From positions 1 to 5,858 of the forward strand of contig CAJLZR010000055.1 in assembly GCA_905211185.1 (NCBI GenBank): a stretch of DNA of 5,858 nt. Reading direction: 5' to 3'. This document shows positions 1 through 5,072 of the stretch, piece after piece. Source of the stretch: an uncultured Oscillospiraceae bacterium. GTDB lineage: Bacteria > Bacillota_A > Clostridia > Oscillospirales > Acutalibacteraceae. The notes beneath the pieces are model-generated. The model was not told the DNA's origin and ran no database searches. It worked only from the letters and a program-made list of their open reading frames with translations. A program made the translations under genes and the position numbers. How positions within the stretch are numbered: the stretch's first letter is position 1; the number at the start of each line of letters is the position of its first letter.

Positions 1-91
1 GAAAAAAAATAAAAAAATCACCGCAAAAGTTAAAAATCGCAAAAAACAATTACGTATAAAAAAGCACTAAGAAATAATCATAAATAACATG

Positions 92-120
92 TTTACAATC
101 ACCACAAATAATATTATAAT
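92..120 (+). promoter_or_regulatory. Promoter for the 44-codon hydrophobic reading frame
   Basis: The -35 box TTTACA (92-97) is followed after 17 bp by a consensus -10 TATAAT (115-120). The predicted start is near 127, giving a leader of about 28 nt that carries the GAAGGAG ribosome binding site at 144-150. An 8-bp A/T-only inverted repeat (117-124 and 131-138) spans the start point. In DNA this AT-rich -10 matches are common, but box quality, spacing and the site and start codon behind it agree with one another. Confidence 0.6.
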
Positions 121-154
121 TTTATTGAATTAAAATTAAACGTGAAGGAGTTTT

Positions 155-289
155 ATGTTCAAAAAATTTTATCATTTATTTGCGGTGCTCTTATTGCCTT
201 ATTTTTTTCCATCAAATATTTTACTCATACTTTTCTCCTTTTTTTATGTAATATCAATGTACTGTATTAATTATACCATTAATTTTTAA
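155..289 (+). CDS. Small hydrophobic peptide, 44 aa; candidate type I toxin
   Basis: ATG at 155 follows GAAGGAG with a short 4-nt gap and opens a 44-codon frame ending in TAA at 287-289. The peptide starts MFKKFYHLFAVLLLPYFFP. It has a short basic N-terminus, then almost uninterrupted hydrophobic and aromatic residues with one Pro-Ser-Asn break near residues 19-21, so it could form one long or two short membrane segments. A good promoter lies just upstream, and a perfect-consensus promoter on the other strand points back across the frame, so an antisense RNA would cover its start and ribosome binding site. Small hydrophobic peptide plus convergent antisense RNA is the design of type I toxin-antitoxin loci such as txpA/RatA or fst. 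I do not recognise the peptide itself. It could also be a chance frame in T-rich DNA. No clear terminator follows; the hairpin at 368-396 is the nearest candidate. Confidence 0.4.
   Translation: MFKKFYHLFAVLLLPYFFPSNILLILFSFFYVISMYCINYTINF
199..228 (-). other. Nine-codon reading frame behind a perfect promoter and ribosome binding site
   Basis: The transcript expected from the minus-strand promoter at 270-298 carries AAGGAG (240-235), a 6-nt gap and ATG at 228, an ideal initiation site. The frame reads MSKIFDGKK and stops at TAA (201-199). The stop directly follows a run of seven A; dropping one A there would extend it only to about 22 codons. It may be a genuine leader peptide, the surviving start of a frameshifted gene, or an incidental feature of an antisense RNA. 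The initiation signals are stronger than those of several real genes in the window, but nothing downstream on this strand to position 1 looks coding. Confidence 0.35.
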
Positions 290-298
290 TTATGTCAA
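270..298 (-). promoter_or_regulatory. Perfect consensus promoter pointing left across the small hydrophobic frame
   Basis: Read on the minus strand, TTGACA (298-293), exactly 17 bp, then TATAAT (275-270): both hexamers and the spacing are consensus. Transcription should start near 263, inside the 3' part of the 155-289 frame, and run antisense to its coding sequence and ribosome binding site. A perfect 9-bp inverted repeat with A/T-only arms (297-305 and 322-330) touches the upstream edge of the -35 box and could be an operator. Confidence 0.7.
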
Positions 299-330
299 TA
301 TTAAACATCTAAATTGTTGGTTTTAATATT
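297..330. repeat. 9-bp inverted repeat next to the minus-strand -35 box
   Basis: AATATTAAA at 297-305 is mirrored exactly by TTTAATATT at 322-330, with a 16-nt spacer. The left arm shares two bases with the -35 box at 293-298. No T-run follows on the plus strand, so it does not look like a terminator. A repressor site is possible, but all-A/T arms make chance plausible. Confidence 0.3.
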
Positions 331-363
331 ATAAAAAAGAGAATTTTGAGCTTTTTAGAGCAT

Positions 364-396
364 AAAAACACATCTAAACTTAACGTTTAGATGTGT
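364..396 (-). terminator. Rho-independent terminator for the immunity-gene transcript
   Basis: A perfect 12-bp stem (368-379 with 385-396; arm ACACATCTAAAC) encloses a 5-nt loop and is followed on the minus strand by a T-run at 368-364. It lies about 130 bp past the stop of the 95-residue gene and is the first strong hairpin after it. On the plus strand only a weak CCACTTTT tail follows, so it may partly stop transcripts from the left as well. Confidence 0.75.
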
Positions 397-526
397 CCAC
401 TTTTGATGCGATTAATTAAAGGAATATAAAAAAACTCTGCGATAATGCGAGGCTCCTTACCCACTACAACGTTTACATTGTTAAACAGGGTTATTTAAAA
501 GCACAAAAATATGCGGTTTCGTTCTA

Positions 527-814
527 TCAACAAATGTATATCGTCCTATTCCAAACTTTTACATTTGTTATAATTTTTATTAATCTTTTTCCATCGATTA
601 CATATTTCAATGCTTCGTCAGCGGTTTTATACTCCTTTGCTTCCGAATAGCGATCTTCTTCGTGTATGGTTATGATACCATTAGGCTGATTTATAAAATA
701 GCTTTTATTATTCCATTCGATTTCTATTTCCGCCCCATATTTTACAGCCCACTTAAAATCACTTATAGTCTTAAACCTCATTTCCTCAAAATATTTTTCA
801 TATAAATAACTCAT
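527..814 (-). CDS. Small immunity-like protein, 95 aa, of a decayed polymorphic-toxin module
   Basis: A soluble alpha/beta-type protein of 95 residues with no signal peptide or membrane segment. The core runs from FKTISDF (14-20) through YGAEIEIEW (26-34), the DEALKYVIDGKRL region (66-78) and IITNVKVWNRTI (81-92). From memory, this pattern (a fixed-length start, YGAE-E-EW, then DE-L-Y, then IIT-V-V-RTI) is typical of small Bacillota proteins encoded just behind toxin genes whose C-termini carry HxTDHN and HTNxHD motifs; I cannot give a family name. The context fits: its ATG (814-812) overlaps by ATGA the TGA (813-811) of a wrecked gene with exactly such motifs. There is no Shine-Dalgarno site before the ATG, as expected if translation was coupled to the upstream gene. 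With that gene broken, expression may now be poor. Confidence is high that it is a gene, moderate that it is an immunity protein. Confidence 0.75.
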   Translation of the reverse strand: MSYLYEKYFEEMRFKTISDFKWAVKYGAEIEIEWNNKSYFINQPNGIITIHEEDRYSEAKEYKTADEALKYVIDGKRLIKIITNVKVWNRTIYIC

Positions 815-977
815 TTGTAGTTTTTAAATTCAGAAACATCTACAGAATAATTTGCTCGCGGTCCCCATTTGAAAATCCTCGTTGATTATCCCTACTTATA
901 AAACGATCATGTATGTTAGTATGTCTATTCGGTTGATTATGATCGGTAAAATGTCTTTCTTTTATTGCCCTGCATTT
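811..977 (-). pseudogene. C-terminal remnant of a polymorphic-toxin gene
   Basis: From 959 the minus strand reads ERHFTDHNQPNRHTNIHDRF and on to a DNQRGF stretch ending at 873. After a one-base loss in the T-run 872-875 the frame shifts to KWGPRANYSVDVSEFKNYK, ending at TGA (813-811). Upstream the frame is closed by TAA at 980-978. The motif series (HFTDHN, then HTNxHD, then G-P-x-x-NY, then EFK at the extreme C-terminus) resembles, from memory, the His-rich C-terminal toxin domains of Rhs/LXG-type polymorphic toxins. Those histidines would be candidate metal or catalytic residues, but that is inference. The ATGA overlap with the intact 95-residue gene is the usual toxin-immunity arrangement. 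No delivery domain (RHS repeats or LXG) remains in the window, so this is a dead tip. Confidence 0.6.
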
Positions 978-980
978 TTA

Positions 981-1141
981 CTGCTGTATCCACATAATTT
1001 CCTTTGCACCGAAATTCTCAGTTTCTATATGCAAATCTCGTATTCCCAAATTTTTAAAATATAATCGAATCACTCTTCACCTTTAAATATCCTATAAACC
1101 CCAATATACTTATCTATGGCGATATGCTTATTATATTTCTT
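981..1141 (-). pseudogene. Probable further debris of the toxin locus
   Basis: The same minus-strand frame as the toxin tip stays open over 1141-1073 (includes HIAIDKYIGVYRIFKGEE) and 1069-981 (includes YILKNLGIRDLHIETENFG), interrupted only by TGA at 1072-1070 and TAA at 980-978. Stops would occur about once in 13 codons at this base composition, so two in nearly 90 codons suggests former coding sequence. I cannot assign it. It may be the toxin's pre-domain or the end of another small gene. The in-frame TAA at 1144-1142 bounds it on the left as read. Confidence 0.3.
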
Positions 1142-1164
1142 TTACTCATCGCTTACGCTTTACT

Positions 1165-1190
1165 AAGCCATGCGACTATCGCGTGGTTTT
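1165..1190 (+). terminator. Possible plus-strand hairpin terminator
   Basis: CCATGCGA (1168-1175) pairs with TCGCGTGG (1179-1186) with one U-G wobble and a 3-nt loop, and TTTT follows at 1187-1190. No plus-strand gene is evident upstream, so it may be a relic or a processing structure. Confidence 0.35.
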
Positions 1191-1201
1191 CTACATACAA
1201 G

Positions 1202-1242
1202 AAAAGATGTAGACCAATGACATAAGATGGTCTACACCTTTT
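1202..1242. terminator. Bidirectional terminator behind the 155-residue gene
   Basis: A perfect 9-bp core stem (1208-1216 with 1228-1236; arm TGTAGACCA) extends past one mismatch into AAAAG (1202-1206) and CTTTTT (1238-1243). The flanks therefore give a T-run on both strands. It lies 34 bp after the stop of the 155-residue gene, which is read toward it on the minus strand. Confidence 0.8.
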
Positions 1243-1275
1243 TAAAACAGTTTTTAACCTCAATTATAATAATCC

Positions 1276-1743
1276 TCATCTTCTTGGTTTACAACAAGCA
1301 CCAAACCAATTCCAAAATCCTCCGCTAGATTCGATTTCTTCTTCTTCCGGTGCCTCAGGAAGCCCAGTATTTCCACCTACGAGAGTATTATCAGTTTTCA
1401 TAATATTGAAAATTGATAAAGGAAATTGATCGTATACCTCCATAGTCTTGTTCGTTTCGTTATACACTTTTAATCCATATGCATCACGAATACCACTCGG
1501 CTCAGTTCTGCCTTTCTTTTCCTCTAACTTTGCGTTTTTTCTAAGTTTGGAAGTGATACCGGCACTAAAGACATACGCATATCCTTTTTCTATAGAATTT
1601 GCGGTTTTTTCTTTGCCAAGATTTTTAAATGCTCCAGATAACTCTTCTTTTTCCTTTTCGTTTGATACCCAAAAAATCTTACTTGAATGATCAACCTTTT
1701 TATTATTTAGAATAGCTTCAGAGTTTATAAGATAAAAATTCAT
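1276..1743 (-). CDS. Hypothetical protein, 155 aa, with acidic stretch and aromatic-Cys tail
   Basis: I do not recognise the family. The start chosen is ATG at 1743, preceded by AGGTGA at good distance. A TTG eight codons earlier would put that ribosome binding site inside the gene. The protein starts MNFYLINSEAILNNKK with no signal peptide. The middle is lysine- and glutamate-rich (26-85). A compact aromatic segment follows (DAYGLKVYNETNKTMEVYDQF, 87-107, split by a polar turn). Then comes an acidic linker with EEEE at 133-136, and the tail GGFWNWFGACCKPRR closes the chain with three large aromatics, a Cys pair and a basic end. The tail could anchor the protein in a membrane, act as a recognition tag, or bind a partner. 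The gene is its own unit, with promoter at 1778-1809 and terminator at 1202-1242. Its promoter resembles that of the hydrolase gene at 2188-3250, so the two may be used together. Confidence 0.8.
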   Translation of the reverse strand: MNFYLINSEAILNNKKVDHSSKIFWVSNEKEKEELSGAFKNLGKEKTANSIEKGYAYVFSAGITSKLRKNAKLEEKKGRTEPSGIRDAYGLKVYNETNKTMEVYDQFPLSIFNIMKTDNTLVGGNTGLPEAPEEEEIESSGGFWNWFGACCKPRR

Positions 1744-1777
1744 TATCGTTTCACCTGCTTGTATCAATCATACCAGT

Positions 1778-1809
1778 ATTATATATATGTGTGTACATAT
1801 ATTTGTCAA
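1778..1809 (-). promoter_or_regulatory. Promoter of the 155-residue gene with an embedded palindrome
   Basis: On the minus strand TTGACA (1809-1804) is followed after 18 bp by TATATA (1785-1780), or after 20 bp by TATAAT (1783-1778). The spacer holds a perfect 8-bp inverted repeat (1783-1790 and 1795-1802; ATATATGT and ACATATAT around GTGT). The repeat could be an operator that a repressor would use to block the promoter. The leader to the ATG is about 30 nt. Confidence 0.65.
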
Positions 1810-1907
1810 TACTTTTTTAAAAAATATCTGTTTTTGATAATTTTTTAATTATAAAAACTCCGATTCACCCAATAGCAGAACAAATATGGATAGCCACATA
1901 TAAAAAT

Positions 1908-1932
1908 AAAAAAATTGCCCTGAAAAGAGCAA
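1908..1932 (-). terminator. Terminator of the tRNA-Leu gene
   Basis: On the minus strand TTGCTC (1932-1927) pairs with GGGCAA (1920-1915), with one U-G wobble across a 6-nt loop, and seven T follow (1914-1908). It lies 45 bp behind the tRNA 3' end. The stretch 1810-1907 between it and the next promoter shows nothing else. Confidence 0.75.
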
Positions 1933-1977
1933 CTTCTTAAAACAAATTATATTGCAAAATCTTACATCATTTTTAAC

Positions 1978-2064
1978 TGGTGCGGATAACAGGACTTGAA
2001 CCTGCAAGAACTTGCGTTCACATGGACCTGAACCATGCGCGTCTGCCAATTCCGCCATATCCGC
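1978..2064 (-). tRNA. tRNA-Leu, anticodon CAG
   Basis: An 87-nt class II tRNA. The acceptor stem is GCGGATA with TATCCGC, the discriminator is A, and CCA is encoded (1980-1978). The D-arm carries GAATTGGCAGA. The anticodon stem is CATGG with CCATG, and the loop TTCAGGT gives anticodon CAG at 2030-2028, reading CUG. A long variable arm typical of Leu and a T-loop TTCAAGT follow. It has its own promoter and terminator and sits between two protein genes on the same strand. Read as protein it yields the familiar spurious MAELADAHGSG peptide. Confidence 0.97.
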
Positions 2065-2085
2065 ATAAGAATACGTCTCGAGTTT

Positions 2086-2114
2086 ATTTTATCACTAAAC
2101 TCAAATTTTTTCAA
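2086..2114 (-). promoter_or_regulatory. Promoter of the tRNA-Leu gene
   Basis: TTGAAA (2114-2109), 17 bp, TAAAAT (2091-2086) on the minus strand, about 22 bp before the mature 5' end. A 7-bp inverted repeat (GAGTTTA 2080-2086, TAAACTC 2096-2102) overlaps the -10 box; whether it matters is unclear. Confidence 0.65.
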
Positions 2115-2187
2115 CAATACAGCATAAGTTTATAAAGACAGGTGGCCGCAACGAATTAATTAAAATTAGTAGCAACCAAATTTTTGG

Positions 2188-3250
2188 CTATCTTAAAAAC
2201 ACACCGGTTTTTTTATGCATAGACGTATGTTTATTCTTTTCCAGAAAATCAAGTACTTTAGTTTTATCGACCATTCCCACTCCTGCATAAAAAAGCTCTC
2301 TGCGGCCATCGGAAGATATATTCTTATAAGCAAAATGCTCATATGGCCTCTTACCTTGCAAAATATCGTCTATATTTTTTTCATCAACCGGAGTAATATT
2401 CTTTTTCATCCATTCTTCTACCTTTTTAGGATCGCCGCTCACAAGTGATTTTAAATTTTTTTCACTATCAGCGCAAATATATATTTTTTGATTTGTTTGG
2501 CTAAATGGTGTTTCATTGGAATGCTTAAACACATACTCGGCTATATATTTTGTTTTATCGTGTGTAACATCGGTAAAAACAACAATACGGCTCTTTTTCA
2601 AGCTGTTTGCAGGCGTTCGGAATCTCTTTTCCGCAACGGTATAAACCGCAATGTTATCGGTAGGGATATCTATACTTGGCGTATCAGAAGCACTGTTTTT
2701 ATTAAAATTATCCATGTTTTTATGAACTCGCCTATTTAAAGGCCCCGCATAAGGATCGGCAATGCTTAATTTGCCAACACGAACCCCCAGCCGTTCTCCA
2801 CTGAGGCGATGAAATCCGTTTATGTATGGTATCGGCAACCACTCCTCCACGGCTATGGCCTTGAATATTTATAACCATAGTTTTCTTGAGCAAATTTACG
2901 TTATGAACCAAATCTTTCAGAACCGCTGTGGCTTCCTCCGTAATAGATTTTATAGTTGGCTTCTTTACATCCAACTTTGTAGGCCCCGAAAACGTAAAGT
3001 TTACAACGCAGACATCACCATTAAGAGAAAAATTATAATAAATATGCCTATAACCACCATACTGCGTACCGGCCCCGGGGTGTTTGGATGCAGCGTGGCA
3101 AGAACCCAAAAAGTTTATGTTTACTTCAACAGAACTTGATAGTTCCACTTTGTTTTTTAAAAGTACACTAACAAATTTTGCTTCATTACCAACTTTCGCT
3201 TTCGCGTTTGTTTCGGTTGTGGTTGTTTTTTTCTTTCTTAAATAGGACAT
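2188..3250 (-). pseudogene. Lipase-like alpha/beta-hydrolase, frameshifted
   Basis: ATG at 3250 follows GGGAG with a 7-nt gap. The first frame carries NINFLGSC (44-51), a glycine-rich GAGTQYGG (59-66), FTFSGPTKL (86-93) and the nucleophile elbow INIQGHSRGG (127-136) with Ser133. After a +1 shift at the C-run 2784-2788 (GGGGG on the coding strand) the second frame continues VRVGKLSIADPYAGP. Its Asp165 sits where this fold puts the acid. Candidate histidines are His230 (VTHDK) and His341/His345 (KHTSMHKK). Removing one G gives one 353-residue protein ending at TAG (2190-2188). There is no signal peptide and the N-terminus is Thr/Lys-rich. The order elbow, short helix, DP-G resembles DUF2235/T6SS Tle1-like lipases, but this is fold-level only. 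Substrate is unknown; a phospholipase-type effector is possible. Sequencing error is a real alternative to true inactivation. No convincing terminator separates it from tRNA-Leu. Confidence 0.7.
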
Positions 3251-3290
3251 ACCAAATCTCCCTTTTTAAATCATCGCAATTTTACATATA

Positions 3291-3318
3291 ATTATATATA
3301 TAAACATACTTTTTTCAA
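3291..3318 (-). promoter_or_regulatory. Promoter of the hydrolase gene
   Basis: TTGAAA (3318-3313), 16 bp, TATAAT (3296-3291) on the minus strand, with a leader of about 34 nt to the ATG. Like the promoter of the 155-residue gene it has TATGT a few bases after the -35 box and an alternating TA tract running into the -10. It stands back to back with the tRNA-Ala promoter. Confidence 0.65.
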
Positions 3319-3351
3319 TAGTTTTCTAAAAAATATAATTTAAAATCCAAA

Positions 3352-3380
3352 TTGACAAAAATTTTAAAAAAATATAAAAT
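3352..3380 (+). promoter_or_regulatory. Promoter of the tRNA-Ala gene
   Basis: Consensus TTGACA (3352-3357), 17 bp, TAAAAT (3375-3380). The predicted start is about 10 bp before the tRNA 5' end. Confidence 0.7.
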
Positions 3381-3397
3381 GAATTCTAGTAGCTTTC

Positions 3398-3473
3398 GGG
3401 CCATTAGCTCAGTTGGTAGAGCGCCAGGTTCGCAATCTGGAGGTCAGGGGTTCGACCCCCCTATGGTCCACCA
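3398..3473 (+). tRNA. tRNA-Ala, anticodon CGC
   Basis: A 76-nt cloverleaf. The acceptor GGGCCAT pairs with ATGGTCC and includes the G3-U70 pair that marks alanine tRNAs. The D-stem is GCTC with GAGC. The anticodon stem is CCAGG with TCTGG, and the loop TTCGCAA gives anticodon CGC at 3431-3433. The T-arm is AGGGG, TTCGACC, CCCCT. The discriminator is A and CCA is encoded (3471-3473). It reads the GCG codon. Confidence 0.97.
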
Positions 3474-3488
3474 CAAATAAAAAATTTT

Positions 3489-3516
3489 GGGTTCTGAATT
3501 TATTCAGAACCCTTTT
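3489..3516. terminator. Terminator shared by tRNA-Ala and the convergent polysaccharide operon
   Basis: A perfect 11-bp stem (3489-3499 with 3502-3512; arm GGGTTCTGAAT, which may open slightly to enlarge the 2-nt loop) is followed by TTTT on the plus strand. On the minus strand AAAA and then six T follow, so it can also end the leftward operon, whose last stop is at 3531. Confidence 0.85.
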
Positions 3517-3530
3517 ACTTTAAAAAAGTT

Positions 3531-5030
3531 TTATTTGCTCTCCGCACTTTTCAAGCTTTTTGAAAATTTATTTATATAAGCAATCTCAAATCCGAGCATT
3601 ATCCAAAAAAAGCCGACCATAAAAGTCATATCGAAGAGTATGGCTTTTTCAAAAAGGCAATATCCGCAATATGCCACCAACACCGAAAAAATACGGGTAA
3701 CTACTTCAAAATAGTTTTTTTCAATACACAAAAACATGTTCTTGCAAATATCATAAGCAACAAGGACAGAAAAAATACCAAAAATTAAAAATCCTATTAC
3801 TCCGTAGCAAACCAAAATTGTTAAATATCCGTTATGTAAATCAGGGTGTATAAGTCCGTTTTTCAAATACTTTTTGCCATACATATTGAGGTTTGCCCGA
3901 CCTATTCCTAACCAAGGGTTATGCTTAAACATCTCAAGCCCTTGTTTCCATAAAGTAATGCGTCCGCTACTTACTTCATAATGCTTGCGACCTATATGAA
4001 AATCCGAAAGCTCGGGTTCTTTTCCTTTTTGCTTTTCGGGGGTGATAAGAACGGCGTTTTTGGTTTTTTCATCAGCTTCCGGAACGGTAACACTGCCTGA
4101 AGTTTCGGCGTATTCAGCTTCTTGCCTTACAGATATATCATTTACCGTATCTACTATAAACCTTTGGCAAGTATTTCTAAGAGAAAAAGAAACAGACATC
4201 AAAATCATACAAAAACTTATCACTATAAGCGAACCTTTTAAAAATCTAAAACTTTTTAAAGTTTGATTTTTAAAGAAAACATTACAAAAAACTCGCATTG
4301 TTGCGTATATTATCAAAAAAAGGAAAGAAGCATTCGAATCCGAAAGAAAAACACAAACACAATTCAAGATCATGCAAATAAATAAAGTCCAATTGTTTAT
4401 TTGCTTATCTTTGAATTTGTTTTTTATATAGCGCACGGACATAATATCACATGCCACCACAGACTCTACCATAGAAAACGCCAAAATATTAGAGTTTGTA
4501 TATATTCCTATAAGCCTATTTTTAAATATTCCCAAATTATAGGAACATATATTTACTTCTTTTTGCAAAAATAAAGTTAAAAGCGAAAGTATGGCACAAA
4601 CAGTACCGAAAACGATAAAAAACCTCAGGATAAATACCATTTCTTCTTCGATTTCTTCAAAAGGAGAATCCGTATACATCCCATAAAACATGAAGAAACA
4701 TGCGGCGGTATATAGTACCAACACGATGTTCGGCACAAACCAAATCGACATATTAACAAAAGAAGTAACGGTCATCAGACTGAGAAACGCCCAAAGAATA
4801 TATTTATACTTTACTTCAAACGCTTTTTTACCGATAAAAAAATTGTTAATCAGAATAAAAAGTCCCCAAGAAAGCACAAAACACTTAAACACAAGCGCAG
4901 GGATATCTAAAAAAGCGATCATTTCAAAAGAAAGCGAGATTAAAAACAGTTTTCTAAAAAGGCTCGTATCTGTTGCCATACTCTTAAAATCGAGTCTGTT
5001 TTTAATTTTCTTTACACTATTTTCAGTCAC
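3531..5030 (-). CDS. Wzy/O-antigen-ligase-like polysaccharide membrane protein, 499 aa
   Basis: A polytopic membrane protein with roughly ten hydrophobic segments, for example around residues 24-45, 47-65, 76-93, 99-117, 132-155, 213-230, 234-253, 266-283, 402-425 and 444-480. Between about 284 and 395 lies a long hydrophilic loop ending in the landmarks of the O-antigen ligase/polymerase family (Wzy_C): SGRITLWKQG (355-364), NPWLGIGRANL (371-381) and HPDLHNGYL (395-403), before a membrane segment. These proteins join undecaprenyl-linked repeat units, or transfer finished chains, on the outer face of the cytoplasmic membrane. The conserved Arg and His of the loop are the usual functional residues. 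The start is GTG at 5030 with AGGGGG 11 nt upstream, a rather long gap; no ATG nearby has a better site. It follows the aminotransferase by 42 bp and is the last gene of the operon. Ligase versus polymerase cannot be told apart here; in a monoderm, capsule or exopolysaccharide polymerase is more likely. Confidence 0.85.
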   Translation of the reverse strand: MTENSVKKIKNRLDFKSMATDTSLFRKLFLISLSFEMIAFLDIPALVFKCFVLSWGLFILINNFFIGKKAFEVKYKYILWAFLSLMTVTSFVNMSIWFVPNIVLVLYTAACFFMFYGMYTDSPFEEIEEEMVFILRFFIVFGTVCAILSLLTLFLQKEVNICSYNLGIFKNRLIGIYTNSNILAFSMVESVVACDIMSVRYIKNKFKDKQINNWTLFICMILNCVCVFLSDSNASFLFLIIYATMRVFCNVFFKNQTLKSFRFLKGSLIVISFCMILMSVSFSLRNTCQRFIVDTVNDISVRQEAEYAETSGSVTVPEADEKTKNAVLITPEKQKGKEPELSDFHIGRKHYEVSSGRITLWKQGLEMFKHNPWLGIGRANLNMYGKKYLKNGLIHPDLHNGYLTILVCYGVIGFLIFGIFSVLVAYDICKNMFLCIEKNYFEVVTRIFSVLVAYCGYCLFEKAILFDMTFMVGFFWIMLGFEIAYINKFSKSLKSAESK

Positions 5031-5072
5031 TGATGACGTTACCCCCTTTCATCAAAATTTTTCGCTTTTATA

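Noticed and set aside
1..60. A-rich stretch with repeated CGCAAAA
   Set aside because: Two imperfect copies only, no spacer regularity; nothing supports an array, operator or origin.
882..1064. 60-codon plus-strand frame opposite the toxin remnant
   Set aside because: TTG start without ribosome binding site; the opposite strand shows recognisable toxin-tip motifs.
1849..2058. 69-codon minus-strand frame beginning MAELADAHGSG
   Set aside because: It is the well-known spurious translation of a tRNA-Leu gene and covers the cloverleaf at 1978-2064.
2732..2850. Overlapping ends of the two hydrolase frames read as two separate genes, the second starting MEEWLPIP
   Set aside because: The nucleophile elbow and the acid-bearing strand of one fold fall on either side, the second ATG has no separate function-bearing start, and removing one G joins them without loss.
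1978..3473. tRNA 3' ends as attachment sites of an integrated element
   Set aside because: I found no second copy of either tRNA 3' end in the window and no integrase gene; a copy beyond the edges cannot be excluded.
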